A stretch of 64,000 nt of DNA. Origin: UBA2336 sp037443645. GTDB lineage: Bacteria > Bacteroidota > Bacteroidia > Cytophagales > Cyclobacteriaceae. Location: the NCBI GenBank assembly GCA_037443645.1, contig JBBINY010000003.1:1-64000 (forward strand), in the 5' to 3' direction. The position numbers and the translations under genes were made by a program. Shown here piece after piece: positions 25,400 to 34,307 of this stretch (the stretch's first letter is position 1; each line of letters starts with the position of its first letter). The notes under the pieces were generated by a model. That model did not search any database, was not told the origin of the DNA, and worked only from the letters and a program-made list of their open reading frames with translations.

Positions 25400-25424
25400 A
25401 ATCCTGGTCGGAGGCTTCTCCCTT

Positions 25425-25760
25425 TTAAAAATCTTTTTTGTTCAGGTCCCAATAATTGGGTTCTGTTTTCCCGGTGTGCTGATTCCAGTAGTCGGGTGTA
25501 ACCCGGTGGCCTTCCGGTGTGCGCAGTTCGCGGTTATACACCTTTACAACCGGGTTAAAGGTAACATCTGGTGTGATGAGGGTGTAGGTTTGTTCCTGGC
25601 CTTCCTTGGGAGGATCCGTTTCAATAACCACGGCAAGCTTGTTATGCAGGAGTAAACGCTCGAGAAAATCTGCACGGTTCTTTGAAATACCGGTCTCAAT
25701 AATGCGGTAGGTAATACCGTCAAGTTCTTTGGTTGGATGTTGAAATTTATCGAGCGACAT
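25425..25760 (-). CDS. Unknown protein translationally coupled to nuoN
   Basis: A 111-residue soluble protein that I do not recognise. Visible: an N-terminal SLDKFQHPTKELDGITYRII, a strand-rich middle (NKLAVVIETDPP, QTYTLITPDVTFNPVVKVYN) and a polar C-terminus with WNQHTG and NYWDLNKKDF. No signal peptide, membrane segment or cofactor motif is present. Its ATG overlaps the nuoN stop codon (ATGA), so it is the last gene of the kor-nuo operon. That suggests a link with complex I, such as an assembly or accessory role, but no more can be said. An in-frame ATG five codons earlier lies inside nuoN. Confidence 0.75.
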   Translation of the reverse strand: MSLDKFQHPTKELDGITYRIIETGISKNRADFLERLLLHNKLAVVIETDPPKEGQEQTYTLITPDVTFNPVVKVYNRELRTPEGHRVTPDYWNQHTGKTEPNYWDLNKKDF

Positions 25761-27175
25761 CAGGGTATAAGGCAACGTTCTTTAATGTACTCAAAAACCG
25801 GGCTGTAAAATCCGATAACAAGTATGCCAAGGGCACACAATACAAGCGACATCCGCATGGATGGGTCACTGGTCAAATAGGGAATGGGCGATTGGTTTTC
25901 GGTTATAAACATGGCTTTCACAACAAGCAGGTAATAGTAAAGCGATATAACAGTATTTAATACAGCAATCAGCAAGAGTGTGTAGTAGCCGCCTTCCGCC
26001 ACGGCAGTGAACAGGAAGAACTTGCCAAAGAATCCGGCCAGGGGCGGTATGCCTGCCAGCGAAAACAAGGCCAGCATCATTACCAGGCCAAGTTTTGGGT
26101 TGGTTTTGTAAAATCCGTTGTAGTCATTCAGGGTTATCCTGCCCGTGGCTTGCTCCACGGCCTGCACCACGCCAAAGGCAGCCAGGTTACTGAATACATA
26201 CACCAACACAAAGTACAGCACCGTGGCCATTCCCAGGGCGCTGCCATTAATCATGCCCAACAGGATGAAACCGGCCTGAGCAATGGAGGAAAAAGCCAGG
26301 AAGCGTTTCAGGTTTTGCTGACGTATGGCAAACAGGTTGCCGAGGGTCATCGTAAGGATGGAGGTTGCGTACAGCACTTCCTGCCATATGGGTTGTATGC
26401 TTCTGAAGAAGGTGAACAGGAGGATAATCAGGACAAATACAGCTGAGCCTTTTGATATTACCGACAGGTAGGAGGTAACGTTAGTGGGGCTGCCCTCATA
26501 CACATCGGCTGTCCATAAGTGAAAGGGTACAATGCTGATCTTAAAGGCCAATCCTGAAAAAAAGAAAACAAAACCCAACGTTGTAACTGCCGAGTTTGAA
26601 AAGGAGAGCGCATTCATGTAAAGGTTACCTGTTGCACCATAAATAACTGAAAGTCCAAACAACAAAATGGCGGAAGAAAAAGCGGAAGATAATATCAGTT
26701 TGATGCCCGCTTCGGCTGACTTGCTGTTGTATTGTTCGTAGGCTGCAAGGGCTGCCACAGGAATGGTGAGTAACTCCAACCCAATGTAAAACATCAGAAA
26801 ATGCCCGGCCGAGATCATATAGTTCACACCAATCAGGCTGGAAACGAGCAACAGATAAAATTCGGTGATCCGGTTTTCCATTTCGTTCTTGATAAGCCAA
26901 GCCCGGCTTTGCAGAAAAATGAGAAACACACCCACATTAAGAATATTTTTCATCAGAATTCGCAACGGATCAGTAACGTACATGGCTCCAAACAGGCTAC
27001 CGGTATCAGCGGGTATAAATCCCAGAACGGTAATCAATGCCATCAATCCTGATGTGATCGGAATTACTTTTTTCTTCTGCGAATCTGAAAAGCCTATCTC
27101 CATCACAATCAGAGCAAGGGCCAGGGCAATCAGGGCCCATTCATGTCGCATCAGGAGGAGTTCGTTCAGGCTCAT
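25760..27175 (-). CDS. nuoN: NADH-quinone oxidoreductase (complex I) subunit N
   Basis: A 471-residue antiporter-like subunit of complex I with about fourteen helices. It carries the conserved helix-7 glutamate/lysine region (FYIGLELLTIPVAALAAYEQ) and the broken helix (KISIVPFHLWTADVYEGSP). It would form one of the proton channels in the membrane arm. A longer form to 27250 would overlap nuoM, so I use the ATG at 27175 (MSLNELLLM). It is the twelfth and last nuo gene of the operon and overlaps the following small unknown gene by one base. Confidence 0.93.
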   Translation of the reverse strand: MSLNELLLMRHEWALIALALALIVMEIGFSDSQKKKVIPITSGLMALITVLGFIPADTGSLFGAMYVTDPLRILMKNILNVGVFLIFLQSRAWLIKNEMENRITEFYLLLVSSLIGVNYMISAGHFLMFYIGLELLTIPVAALAAYEQYNSKSAEAGIKLILSSAFSSAILLFGLSVIYGATGNLYMNALSFSNSAVTTLGFVFFFSGLAFKISIVPFHLWTADVYEGSPTNVTSYLSVISKGSAVFVLIILLFTFFRSIQPIWQEVLYATSILTMTLGNLFAIRQQNLKRFLAFSSIAQAGFILLGMINGSALGMATVLYFVLVYVFSNLAAFGVVQAVEQATGRITLNDYNGFYKTNPKLGLVMMLALFSLAGIPPLAGFFGKFFLFTAVAEGGYYTLLLIAVLNTVISLYYYLLVVKAMFITENQSPIPYLTSDPSMRMSLVLCALGILVIGFYSPVFEYIKERCLIP

Positions 27176-27201
27176 TCTTTTTAATCTACAATTAGCAATC
27201 C

Positions 27202-28677
27202 TTATCTCGTCATTCCTTCGATACCTTCCATTATCAAATCCGACAACCACAACGGAGCAATACCAATCAGCACAATACCCATGATCAGGGTTACCGTTGC
27301 AATTTTCTCGTACCAGGTAGCCGGTTCAAAGTTCAGGTACTCTTCTTTTTTAACCGGGCCCATCAACAAGGTACCTACAACACGCAGAATGTAAACGGCT
27401 GTTACCACAATGGAAGAAACAGCAACAATCGTAATCACGCGATGAAACCAATCCGAATGCTGGAAGGCTCCGACAAATATGGTCATCTCCGCTACAAAAC
27501 CACTCAGTCCGGGTAAGCCTAAGGAAGCCAGTCCAGCAATGACATAACATGCGGATAAGAAAGGCAACACTTTCATCAGGCCACCCATTTCATGCACAAT
27601 GCGGGTATGTGTGCGGGAATACAGCATGCCGATTAAGGCAAAGAACAGGGCGGTCATCAGTCCGTGTGAAATCATTTGAATAACGGCACCGTTCATGGCG
27701 GTTTTGTTGAGCATCAGCAAGGCAAAAAGCACCAGCCCGCAATGGCTTACGGATGAGTAGGCGTTAATGTATTTCAAATCGGTTTGAGCAATCACCCCAA
27801 GGGCACCATAGATAACGGAGATGGAAGTCAGTATCAGGAATACCCATGCCAGTTCATGGGCAGCTCCGGGCATCAGCCAGATGGCCACTTTAAGGCATCC
27901 GTAGCCGCCCAGTTTCATCAGCACTCCGGCATGCAGCATGGAAACGGCCGTGGGGGCAGAACTGTGGCCGTCAGGTGACCAGGTGTGGAAAGGGAATAGT
28001 GCTCCAATTACGCCAAAGCCAACAAAAGTCATGGGGAAGAAGATGCGCTGCATCTCCATCGGAAACTGCTGATCGGCCAATTCAAGGATATTAAAACTGT
28101 GGGCACCGTTTACATCGGAATGAAAATAAATACCCAGAATACCCACCACCAGTAGGGCAGAGCCGGCCATCAACATGAGTGTTAGCTTCATGGCGCTGTA
28201 TTCCTTCCGTCCGCTGCCCCAGATGCCGATGAGCAAATACATGGGAATAACAGCCAGCTCGAAAAACAGAAACATCACAAACAGATCCAGCGAAATGAAG
28301 AAGCCAAAAACTCCGGTAGCGAGAATGATAAGCGATACGAAGAATTCGCGGAATTGATCCTCCACTTCCCAGCTGGCGAATATGCCGGTAAAGATGACGA
28401 TTGAGGTAAGCAGGATCATGGCTACCGAAATGCCATCCACCCCGATATCAAACGAAATACCTAAGCTCGGATACCACGCGTAGCGCTGGTAAAACAAAAC
28501 GGAGTCATTGATCCCGGCAGCGCGCTGGGCAAAGAATTCGTACAAAAGGTAAAATGACTGGATCAGTTGCACACTCATGCCTGTAGCGGAGATCAGTTTG
28601 GCCTGGCGCGATGTGCCGGCAAAGGCCACCGCCAGGGCGGTAAGTGCAGGAACTACAAGGAGTGATATCAACAACAT
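27202..28677 (-). CDS. nuoM: Complex I subunit M
   Basis: A 491-residue antiporter-like subunit. The signature helix regions are clear: FFLFFELAVIPMYLLIGIWG-like segment with the key Glu, and FHTWSPDGHSSAPTAVSMLH, the broken helix with the proton-channel Lys/His. About fourteen helices. It follows nuoL by 3 bp and precedes nuoN by 26 bp. Proton pumping in the membrane arm is the established family role. Confidence 0.95.
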   Translation of the reverse strand: MLLISLLVVPALTALAVAFAGTSRQAKLISATGMSVQLIQSFYLLYEFFAQRAAGINDSVLFYQRYAWYPSLGISFDIGVDGISVAMILLTSIVIFTGIFASWEVEDQFREFFVSLIILATGVFGFFISLDLFVMFLFFELAVIPMYLLIGIWGSGRKEYSAMKLTLMLMAGSALLVVGILGIYFHSDVNGAHSFNILELADQQFPMEMQRIFFPMTFVGFGVIGALFPFHTWSPDGHSSAPTAVSMLHAGVLMKLGGYGCLKVAIWLMPGAAHELAWVFLILTSISVIYGALGVIAQTDLKYINAYSSVSHCGLVLFALLMLNKTAMNGAVIQMISHGLMTALFFALIGMLYSRTHTRIVHEMGGLMKVLPFLSACYVIAGLASLGLPGLSGFVAEMTIFVGAFQHSDWFHRVITIVAVSSIVVTAVYILRVVGTLLMGPVKKEEYLNFEPATWYEKIATVTLIMGIVLIGIAPLWLSDLIMEGIEGMTR

Positions 28678-28680
28678 ACC

Positions 28681-30576
28681 TTACTGGGTAATATAGAGTA
28701 CAACCATTACAATGACGAACACTCCTGAAAGGAAGATGTATGCATATTTCTGAAGCTGGCCCGATTGCACTTCACGCAATTCAACGGAAACCCAATTGGT
28801 GGCAGTAGCTGTGAAGTTCATAAATCCATCCACCACGTGGCGATCGAACCAGGCTACCGGCCGCGCGATGAGGTTGAAGATGACCTTCTTTGTCATGAAC
28901 AAATACAATTCATCGATATAAAATTTTTTGTAAGCGGCCCGGTACACACCATGCAGGGATGTTGAAATTTGTTCGGGCAGATTGGAGGGCTGTTTGTAGA
29001 ATGCCCACGCCAGCGCAATGCCTGCTATAGCTACGCTTATGGAAATGGCGGCAACGGTCGGGTCAATATGGGTTGCCAGCGGTGAGCCATCGGTAGAAAC
29101 AAATTTTCCGAAGGGAACAAATCCTGCGAGCACCGATCCTGCGGCCAGTACGATCATGGGGCCGAGCATGATGGCGGGTGACTCATGCGCATGGTCGTAG
29201 GTTCTGGATTTATTCCAGAACACCAGAAAATATAGCCGGAACATGTAAAATGCCGTGAGCAATGCGGCCGATGCTGCAATCACAAAGTAAAATAAATTAC
29301 TTGCCAGGGTTGCCGCCAGAATCTCATCTTTGCTGAAGAATCCGGCAAAGGGAGGAATGCCCGCGATGGCAAGGCACGCAATCAGAAATACGATATGGGT
29401 TACGGGCTGTATTTTACGAAGCCCGCCCATCGCCTGAATGTCGTTGGTGTGAATGGCATGTATGACGGAGCCGGCACCCAGAAACAGCAGTGCCTTGAAA
29501 AATGCATGGGTGAACAAATGAAACATGGAAGCCGTAAAGCCCAGGCCCACAGGTCCATACCCCGAAACCCCCAATGCCAGCATCATATAGCCAATCTGCG
29601 ACATGGTAGAAAATGCGAGAATCCGCTTGATGTCGGTTTGTGTGCAGGCTATGACAGCGGCAAACAACAAGGTAAATGCGCCAACAAAGGCTACCACCTC
29701 CAGGCTAGACGGGGCGTGAAGGGAGAATATTGGGAACAATCGCGCAACCAGAAATACACCGGCAACAACCATGGTGGCAGCATGGATGAGTGCAGAAACG
29801 GGTGTAGGACCTTCCATGGCATCGGGCAGCCAGATGTGAAGCGGAAACATGGCCGATTTGCCTGCGCCTCCCATGAAAACAAGTACCAGTGCCCAGGAGA
29901 GCACCGAAATGCCTGCGAACGAAATGCCGGCCATGCTGATGATGGCCGGATTCTGCGGATCGGTAAGTGTGATGAAATCAAATGTTCCGGTGTAGTAAGA
30001 CATGATGAGAATACCTACCAGAAATCCGAAATCAGCAAATCGGGTTACGATAAATGCTTTTTTGGCGGCCGCTACGGCTTCAGGCTTGTCATAATAATAT
30101 CCGATGAGAAGGTATGAGGAAACGCCCACCAGTTCCCAGAACATGTACAACTGAAACAGGTTGGTGGCAACAACAAGGCCCAGCATCGAAAAACTGAACA
30201 GCGAGAGAAACGCAAAGTACCGCACGAAACCCTTTTCGCCTTTCATATATCCCAGGCTGTAAACAAACACCATAAGCGAAATGGTTGTAATCACTACCAG
30301 CATCATCACTGAAATCGGGTCGAGCAAAATGCCCAGGTCGATGTGCAGGGTATCAGTAAAGCGAAGCCAGGTTAGTGTAAAAACAATTTTTTTCTGGTAT
30401 GGAACAGATTGGGCAAAGTACTGTATGGCGGCTTGCCAGGAGAGCATTGTGGCTATACCTATGGCAGCAACCGAGAGCCATCCTGCTGCCTTGTGCGGAA
30501 GGCGGTGGCTCAGCAATCCATTGATCACAAAGGCTGCAAACGGAAGAAGTACAATAAGCAGACTGCCTGAATCCAT
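28681..30576 (-). CDS. nuoL: Complex I subunit L
   Basis: A 631-residue distal antiporter-like subunit. It has the conserved FWELVGVSSYLLIGYYYD and FPLHIWLPDAMEGPTPVSAL segments, the SQIGYMMLALGVSGYG motif and the long C-terminal extension expected of NuoL, which runs as an amphipathic lateral helix to the last membrane helix (residues about 540-630). Fourteen to sixteen helices. Proton channel of the membrane arm. It lies 3 bp from nuoM and 1 bp after nuoK. Confidence 0.95.
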   Translation of the reverse strand: MDSGSLLIVLLPFAAFVINGLLSHRLPHKAAGWLSVAAIGIATMLSWQAAIQYFAQSVPYQKKIVFTLTWLRFTDTLHIDLGILLDPISVMMLVVITTISLMVFVYSLGYMKGEKGFVRYFAFLSLFSFSMLGLVVATNLFQLYMFWELVGVSSYLLIGYYYDKPEAVAAAKKAFIVTRFADFGFLVGILIMSYYTGTFDFITLTDPQNPAIISMAGISFAGISVLSWALVLVFMGGAGKSAMFPLHIWLPDAMEGPTPVSALIHAATMVVAGVFLVARLFPIFSLHAPSSLEVVAFVGAFTLLFAAVIACTQTDIKRILAFSTMSQIGYMMLALGVSGYGPVGLGFTASMFHLFTHAFFKALLFLGAGSVIHAIHTNDIQAMGGLRKIQPVTHIVFLIACLAIAGIPPFAGFFSKDEILAATLASNLFYFVIAASAALLTAFYMFRLYFLVFWNKSRTYDHAHESPAIMLGPMIVLAAGSVLAGFVPFGKFVSTDGSPLATHIDPTVAAISISVAIAGIALAWAFYKQPSNLPEQISTSLHGVYRAAYKKFYIDELYLFMTKKVIFNLIARPVAWFDRHVVDGFMNFTATATNWVSVELREVQSGQLQKYAYIFLSGVFVIVMVVLYITQ

Positions 30577-30577
30577 T

Positions 30578-30895
30578 TTAATATTTCATTTTGTCAACTT
30601 CCTCCACATCAATGGAGCGAGTGTTACGGTATAGGTTAATAAATATGGCGATGGCCACGGCCGCTTCGGCAGCGGCAATGGCAATGATGAACAACGAAAA
30701 GAAATGTCCTTCGATCTGGCCGGGAAAAAGGTACCGGTCGAACACCACGAAATTGATGTTTACTGCATTCAGCATCAGTTCCACACCAATCAGCATGGTT
30801 ACCAGATTTCTCCGGGTAAGGAAGCCATACACCCCAATGAAGAACATGAGCGTTGAAACGATGAGCAGGTGATTAAGAGGCACGTGGTCAATCAT
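30578..30895 (-). CDS. nuoK: Complex I subunit K
   Basis: A 105-residue subunit with three helices and the two conserved glutamates in IGVELMLNAVN and AAAEAAVAIAI. The start at 30895 (MIDHVPLNHLL) follows the nuoJ stop with a one-base gap; an in-frame ATG ten codons earlier lies inside nuoJ and is rejected. NuoK links the quinone site to the antiporter subunits. Confidence 0.94.
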   Translation of the reverse strand: MIDHVPLNHLLIVSTLMFFIGVYGFLTRRNLVTMLIGVELMLNAVNINFVVFDRYLFPGQIEGHFFSLFIIAIAAAEAAVAIAIFINLYRNTRSIDVEEVDKMKY

Positions 30896-30896
30896 T

Positions 30897-31406
30897 TCAC
30901 TTTTGGTTTCGTTTTGCGATAACAATAGCTCCTACGAGAGCAGCCAGCAAAAGAATGCTGATCACTTCGAAGGGGAGTACGTAACCGCCTTCACCATAAC
31001 TCAACATCATTCTCCCGATCAGGCTGACTGTGGCATCCACAGGGGGCGACTGCGATAGTTCATAAGAATGGCCGGTTATTGTATAAGCAGTAATCGTAAA
31101 CCCAGCAATCATCAGCATACCGGTGGCAATGACTTTGCTCCACCGCGGCATTTCCAGTTTTTCATTGATGTGAGTGGTTAACAAAATGGAGAAGATGATA
31201 AGTACTACAATCCCTCCCGCATACACAATCAGTTGAACCGCAGCCAGAAAATAATAATCAACCATAAAATAGATAGCGGCCGTTCCCCCAAGGGCAAAGA
31301 GCAGATACACGGCAGCCCGTAATATCCTGCGTGCAGTTACTGCCGCCAGCGATGAAATAAGAATGACGAAAGAAAAGGTATAAAACAGAAGTGCGCTGGC
31401 TGCCAT
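30897..31406 (-). CDS. nuoJ: Complex I subunit J
   Basis: A 169-residue subunit with five helices, including the conserved third helix with YFLAAVQLIVYAGGIVVLII, where a pi-bulge and a Tyr take part in coupling. Its start codon overlaps the nuoI stop codon by one base. Length is a little short compared with E. coli NuoJ (184), which is common in Bacteroidota. Confidence 0.94.
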   Translation of the reverse strand: MAASALLFYTFSFVILISSLAAVTARRILRAAVYLLFALGGTAAIYFMVDYYFLAAVQLIVYAGGIVVLIIFSILLTTHINEKLEMPRWSKVIATGMLMIAGFTITAYTITGHSYELSQSPPVDATVSLIGRMMLSYGEGGYVLPFEVISILLLAALVGAIVIAKRNQK

Positions 31407-31882
31407 TACTTGATTCCCTCCATAATTTTTGATCCCGGCTTGTTCAGCACTTTGGTGAGTTTCGACCGATCGAACACGGCATGCTCAAAGGTGTTGGCCA
31501 TTTTTATGGCATCGGTAGGGCAGGCCGGTATGCACAATCCGCACATGGTGCACATCTGCAGGTGGTAAACAAAGGTGTTCAACGCTTTTACCTTTCTCCC
31601 GTCTACATCCACCCGCTTATGAATAATTTCAATGGTTCCATTGGGGCAGGCTACCTCACAGGCCGAACAACCCGTACAGCGGTGCTCGTTGTTTTCATTA
31701 TGCAGAAGCACCACTTCTCCGCGAAAACGCTCAAACATCTTTAGGGTATTCCGGTTTTCCGGGTATTGCTGCGTGATGATTTCTTTCGGGTGGGTGATGT
31801 AGTGCCCCGTAACCGAAAGGCCTTTTACCAGCGATTTCAACCCCAGGTAGATTTCTTTAAAGTAGTTTAGTACACTTTTCAT
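31406..31882 (-). CDS. nuoI: Complex I subunit I (2x[4Fe-4S])
   Basis: A 158-residue ferredoxin-like subunit of the peripheral arm. Two 4Fe-4S motifs are complete: CTGCSACEVACPNGT and CTMCGLCIPACPTDA, which bind clusters N6a and N6b. An amphipathic N-terminal helix precedes the first motif. In complexes without NuoEFG this subunit is a likely entry point for electrons from ferredoxin. It lies 7 bp after nuoH. Confidence 0.95.
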   Translation of the reverse strand: MKSVLNYFKEIYLGLKSLVKGLSVTGHYITHPKEIITQQYPENRNTLKMFERFRGEVVLLHNENNEHRCTGCSACEVACPNGTIEIIHKRVDVDGRKVKALNTFVYHLQMCTMCGLCIPACPTDAIKMANTFEHAVFDRSKLTKVLNKPGSKIMEGIK

Positions 31883-31889
31883 CGTATCC

Positions 31890-32975
31890 TTAAAAATGCC
31901 AACCCACTAATCCGATAAACGCCATCACTAAAATATTTACAAGGTTTATGGGTAACAAATATTTCCACTCCAGCGTGAGCAACTGATCGATGCGCAACCG
32001 GGGGAACGTCCAGCGAAACCACATCATCAGGAAAATCATAAATGCCACTTTTCCAAAAAACCAGAATACAGGAGGGATGTAGTTCATAACCGTATTGAAC
32101 CCCTCCCAGTTGCCGATGTGCAGGGGCATCCATCCGCCAAGAAAAACCGTTGCGCCAATGGCCGATACAATAAACATGTTGGCAAACTCGGCCAGGAAAA
32201 AGAAGGCAAACTTCATCCCGGAGTATTCGGTATGAAAACCTGCCGTCAGTTCCGATTCGGCCTCGGCAAGATCAAACGGCCCCCGGTTGGTTTCGGCCGT
32301 GCTGGCGATCAGGAAAATCAGAAAGGCAATCATGGCCGGGATGTGCCCTTTGAACAACCACCACCCATCGGCCTGTGATTCTACAATTACACTTAACTGC
32401 AAACTCCCGGTAAGCACAACAATGGTCAGCAACGATAAGGCAACGGATAGCTCATAGCTAATGATCTGCGCCCCGGCACGAATCGCACCAATAAGGGAGT
32501 ACTTGTTGTTTGACGACCAGCCGGCTAACAGGATGCCAATCACGCCAAGTGAAGAAACGGCCGCCACGTAAAGAATTCCTATATCAAAATCAAGAGCATG
32601 AAGGCCTTTGGCAAACGGCACGGCAGCCATGGCCATGAAGGCAGCCATCATAATAATATAAGGTGCCAGGTTGAACAGAAACCGGTCGGCCTCTTTATTA
32701 ATTACGGGTTCTTTCAATAATAGCTTTATTACATCAGCAATGGTTTGTGCGGTTCCCCATTTGCCAACCCGCATAGGGCCCAGGCGCTGCTGGAAGAAGG
32801 CACTCACTTTGCGTTCAGCATACACCAGCACCAGGCCCAACACCGCAAACAGTAACATAAAAGCTACACCAACCAGGATTATTTCAACCACCGTTACTGT
32901 AGAGGGTGAAAGAAACGAGGAAAGCCATTCGTGAATGGCGCGGGTGAGGTGGGAAAAATCGTAGAGTGCTTTCAT
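31890..32975 (-). CDS. nuoH: Complex I subunit H
   Basis: A 361-residue membrane subunit that forms much of the quinone-binding tunnel. Eight to nine helices are seen, with the signature regions YAERKVSAFFQQRLGPMRVG, the SSNNKYSLIGAIRAGAQIIS loop, NRGPFDLAEAESELTAGFHT and a final MWFRWTFPRLRIDQL. The start codon overlaps the nuoD stop by four bases. NuoH normally follows NuoG in 14-gene operons; here it follows NuoD directly. Confidence 0.95.
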   Translation of the reverse strand: MKALYDFSHLTRAIHEWLSSFLSPSTVTVVEIILVGVAFMLLFAVLGLVLVYAERKVSAFFQQRLGPMRVGKWGTAQTIADVIKLLLKEPVINKEADRFLFNLAPYIIMMAAFMAMAAVPFAKGLHALDFDIGILYVAAVSSLGVIGILLAGWSSNNKYSLIGAIRAGAQIISYELSVALSLLTIVVLTGSLQLSVIVESQADGWWLFKGHIPAMIAFLIFLIASTAETNRGPFDLAEAESELTAGFHTEYSGMKFAFFFLAEFANMFIVSAIGATVFLGGWMPLHIGNWEGFNTVMNYIPPVFWFFGKVAFMIFLMMWFRWTFPRLRIDQLLTLEWKYLLPINLVNILVMAFIGLVGWHF

Positions 32976-34096
32976 CGGTCAATATCGGGTATAACCAGAT
33001 CAATCGTTGACATGATGGCTACCAGATCGGCTATTTTGCACCCGCGTGCCATGTGATCAAGTGCCGACAGGTTGCTGAAACCCGGTGAGCGGAATTTCAA
33101 CCGGTACGGACTCTTCTGACCTTCACTAATGATATAAACTCCAAATTCACCGCGGGCAGTTTCTACGTTCTGGTACCACTCGCCTTTAGGCAATTTGATC
33201 ACCGCTTTGGTTGGCACTTTGTACGGACCCTCCGGAATATTGTCAATCAACTGCTCTATGATGGAAAGCGATTCCCACATTTCGGCAATGCGGCATTGGT
33301 AGCGTGTAAAGCAATCTCCTTCTGAGCCTACAATCTCCTTAAAGGTTACTTTATCATAGGCACCATAGGGATGATGCTTCCGCACATCGCATGAAAATCC
33401 CGAGGCCCTGCCTGATGGCCCGGTTACGCCATAGGATATCGCATCTTGTTTCGAAAGTTTTCCGATGCCCATTGTGCGTTGTCTGAAGATGACGTTGTTG
33501 GAGAGGAGATCATCATATTCCGGAAGTTTCTTTTTAAAATGAGCAACAAACTCTTTTGTCCGCTTTTGAAAATTCGGGTGGATGTCGAACATCAGTCCGC
33601 CCGGTACATTATAATTCATAGTAAGCCGTGCTCCGCAGGTCTCCTCAAAAATATCAGTAATCATCTCGCGGTCGCGAAACCCGTACAGGAAAGTGGTAAT
33701 AGCGCCCAGGTCCATGCCCATTACACCCCACCACAGCTGGTGTGATGATAAACGCGTTAATTCACCGATGATGGTGCGTATCACTTTAACCCGTTCGGGT
33801 ACTTCAACCTGCAGCCCCATTTCCACTGCAAGGCAAACGGCTTCGTTGTTGATGTGGCACGACAGGTAATCCATCCGGTCGGTGAGGTGGACGATCTGCT
33901 GATAACTGTCGTGTTCGCACATCTTTTCAATCGAGCGGTGGATGTATCCGATGTGGGGTTCGACTTTCCTGATGATTTCGCCATCGAGTGACAGAACCAG
34001 CCGGAGCACGCCATGCGTGGAGGGGTGCTGTGGCCCCATGTTGATGAAGTACTCCTGCGATTCGAGTTCCTGCTCTTTAATGATGACCTCTTCCAT
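32972..34096 (-). CDS. nuoD: Complex I subunit D (49-kDa type)
   Basis: A 374-residue subunit related to the large subunit of [NiFe] hydrogenases. Signatures: NMGPQHPSTHGVLRLVLSLD, the quinone-site His and Tyr region (HRSIEKMCE and LTDRMDYLSC), and PSGRASGFSCDVRKHHPY. It is separate from NuoC (no CD fusion) and begins where nuoC stops (one-base overlap at 34096). No nuoE, nuoF or nuoG lies between it and nuoH. Confidence 0.95.
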   Translation of the reverse strand: MEEVIIKEQELESQEYFINMGPQHPSTHGVLRLVLSLDGEIIRKVEPHIGYIHRSIEKMCEHDSYQQIVHLTDRMDYLSCHINNEAVCLAVEMGLQVEVPERVKVIRTIIGELTRLSSHQLWWGVMGMDLGAITTFLYGFRDREMITDIFEETCGARLTMNYNVPGGLMFDIHPNFQKRTKEFVAHFKKKLPEYDDLLSNNVIFRQRTMGIGKLSKQDAISYGVTGPSGRASGFSCDVRKHHPYGAYDKVTFKEIVGSEGDCFTRYQCRIAEMWESLSIIEQLIDNIPEGPYKVPTKAVIKLPKGEWYQNVETARGEFGVYIISEGQKSPYRLKFRSPGFSNLSALDHMARGCKIADLVAIMSTIDLVIPDIDR

Positions 34097-34293
34097 CAGT
34101 ATTCAATCATGTTTACTTTATCCACATAGTCTTTTCGNNNNNNNNNNNNNNNNNNNNNNNNNNNNNNNNNNNNNNNNNNNNNNNNNNNNNNNNNNNNNNN
34201 NNNNNNNNNNNNNNNNNNNNNNNNNNNNNNNNNNNNNACTTCAGCCTCGGGTACCCGTTGTAGAATGAATTCTTTCAGTGCTTCGTTGTCCAT
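34096..34293 (-). CDS. nuoC: Complex I subunit C, interrupted by an assembly gap
   Basis: Only the two ends of the gene are visible. The N-terminus (MDNEALKEFILQRVPEAE) and the C-terminus (RKDYVDKVNMIEY, part of the usual NuoC ending) flank 100 Ns. With 100 bases the gene would have only 65 codons, whereas NuoC has about 150-200 residues, so the true gap is larger, probably 350-450 bases. Position between nuoB and nuoD identifies the gene. The break is in the assembly, not evidence of a pseudogene. Confidence 0.8.
   Translation of the reverse strand: MDNEALKEFILQRVPEAEXXXXXXXXXXXXXXXXXXXXXXXXXXXXXXXXXXRKDYVDKVNMIEY
34138..34237. other. Assembly gap of 100 Ns in nuoC
   Basis: A run of exactly 100 Ns, a usual placeholder for a scaffold join of unknown size. 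The missing sequence is most of nuoC. Nothing else should be inferred about spacing or reading frame here. Confidence 0.99.
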
Positions 34294-34307
34294 CGTATTG
34301 AATAAGA

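Noticed and set aside
25400..25424. Short GGAG/CTCC stem in the convergent gap between the fusion gene and the kor-nuo operon as a terminator.
   Set aside because: The stem is only 4-5 bp and too weak to call.
29395..30117. A 240-residue plus-strand open frame.
   Set aside because: It lies wholly antisense to nuoL, whose family assignment is certain; its composition is that of a shadow frame.
34118..34126. A perfect TTATCCACA (DnaA box) beside the assembly gap.
   Set aside because: Single site in nuoC coding sequence; one such match in a window of this size is expected by chance.
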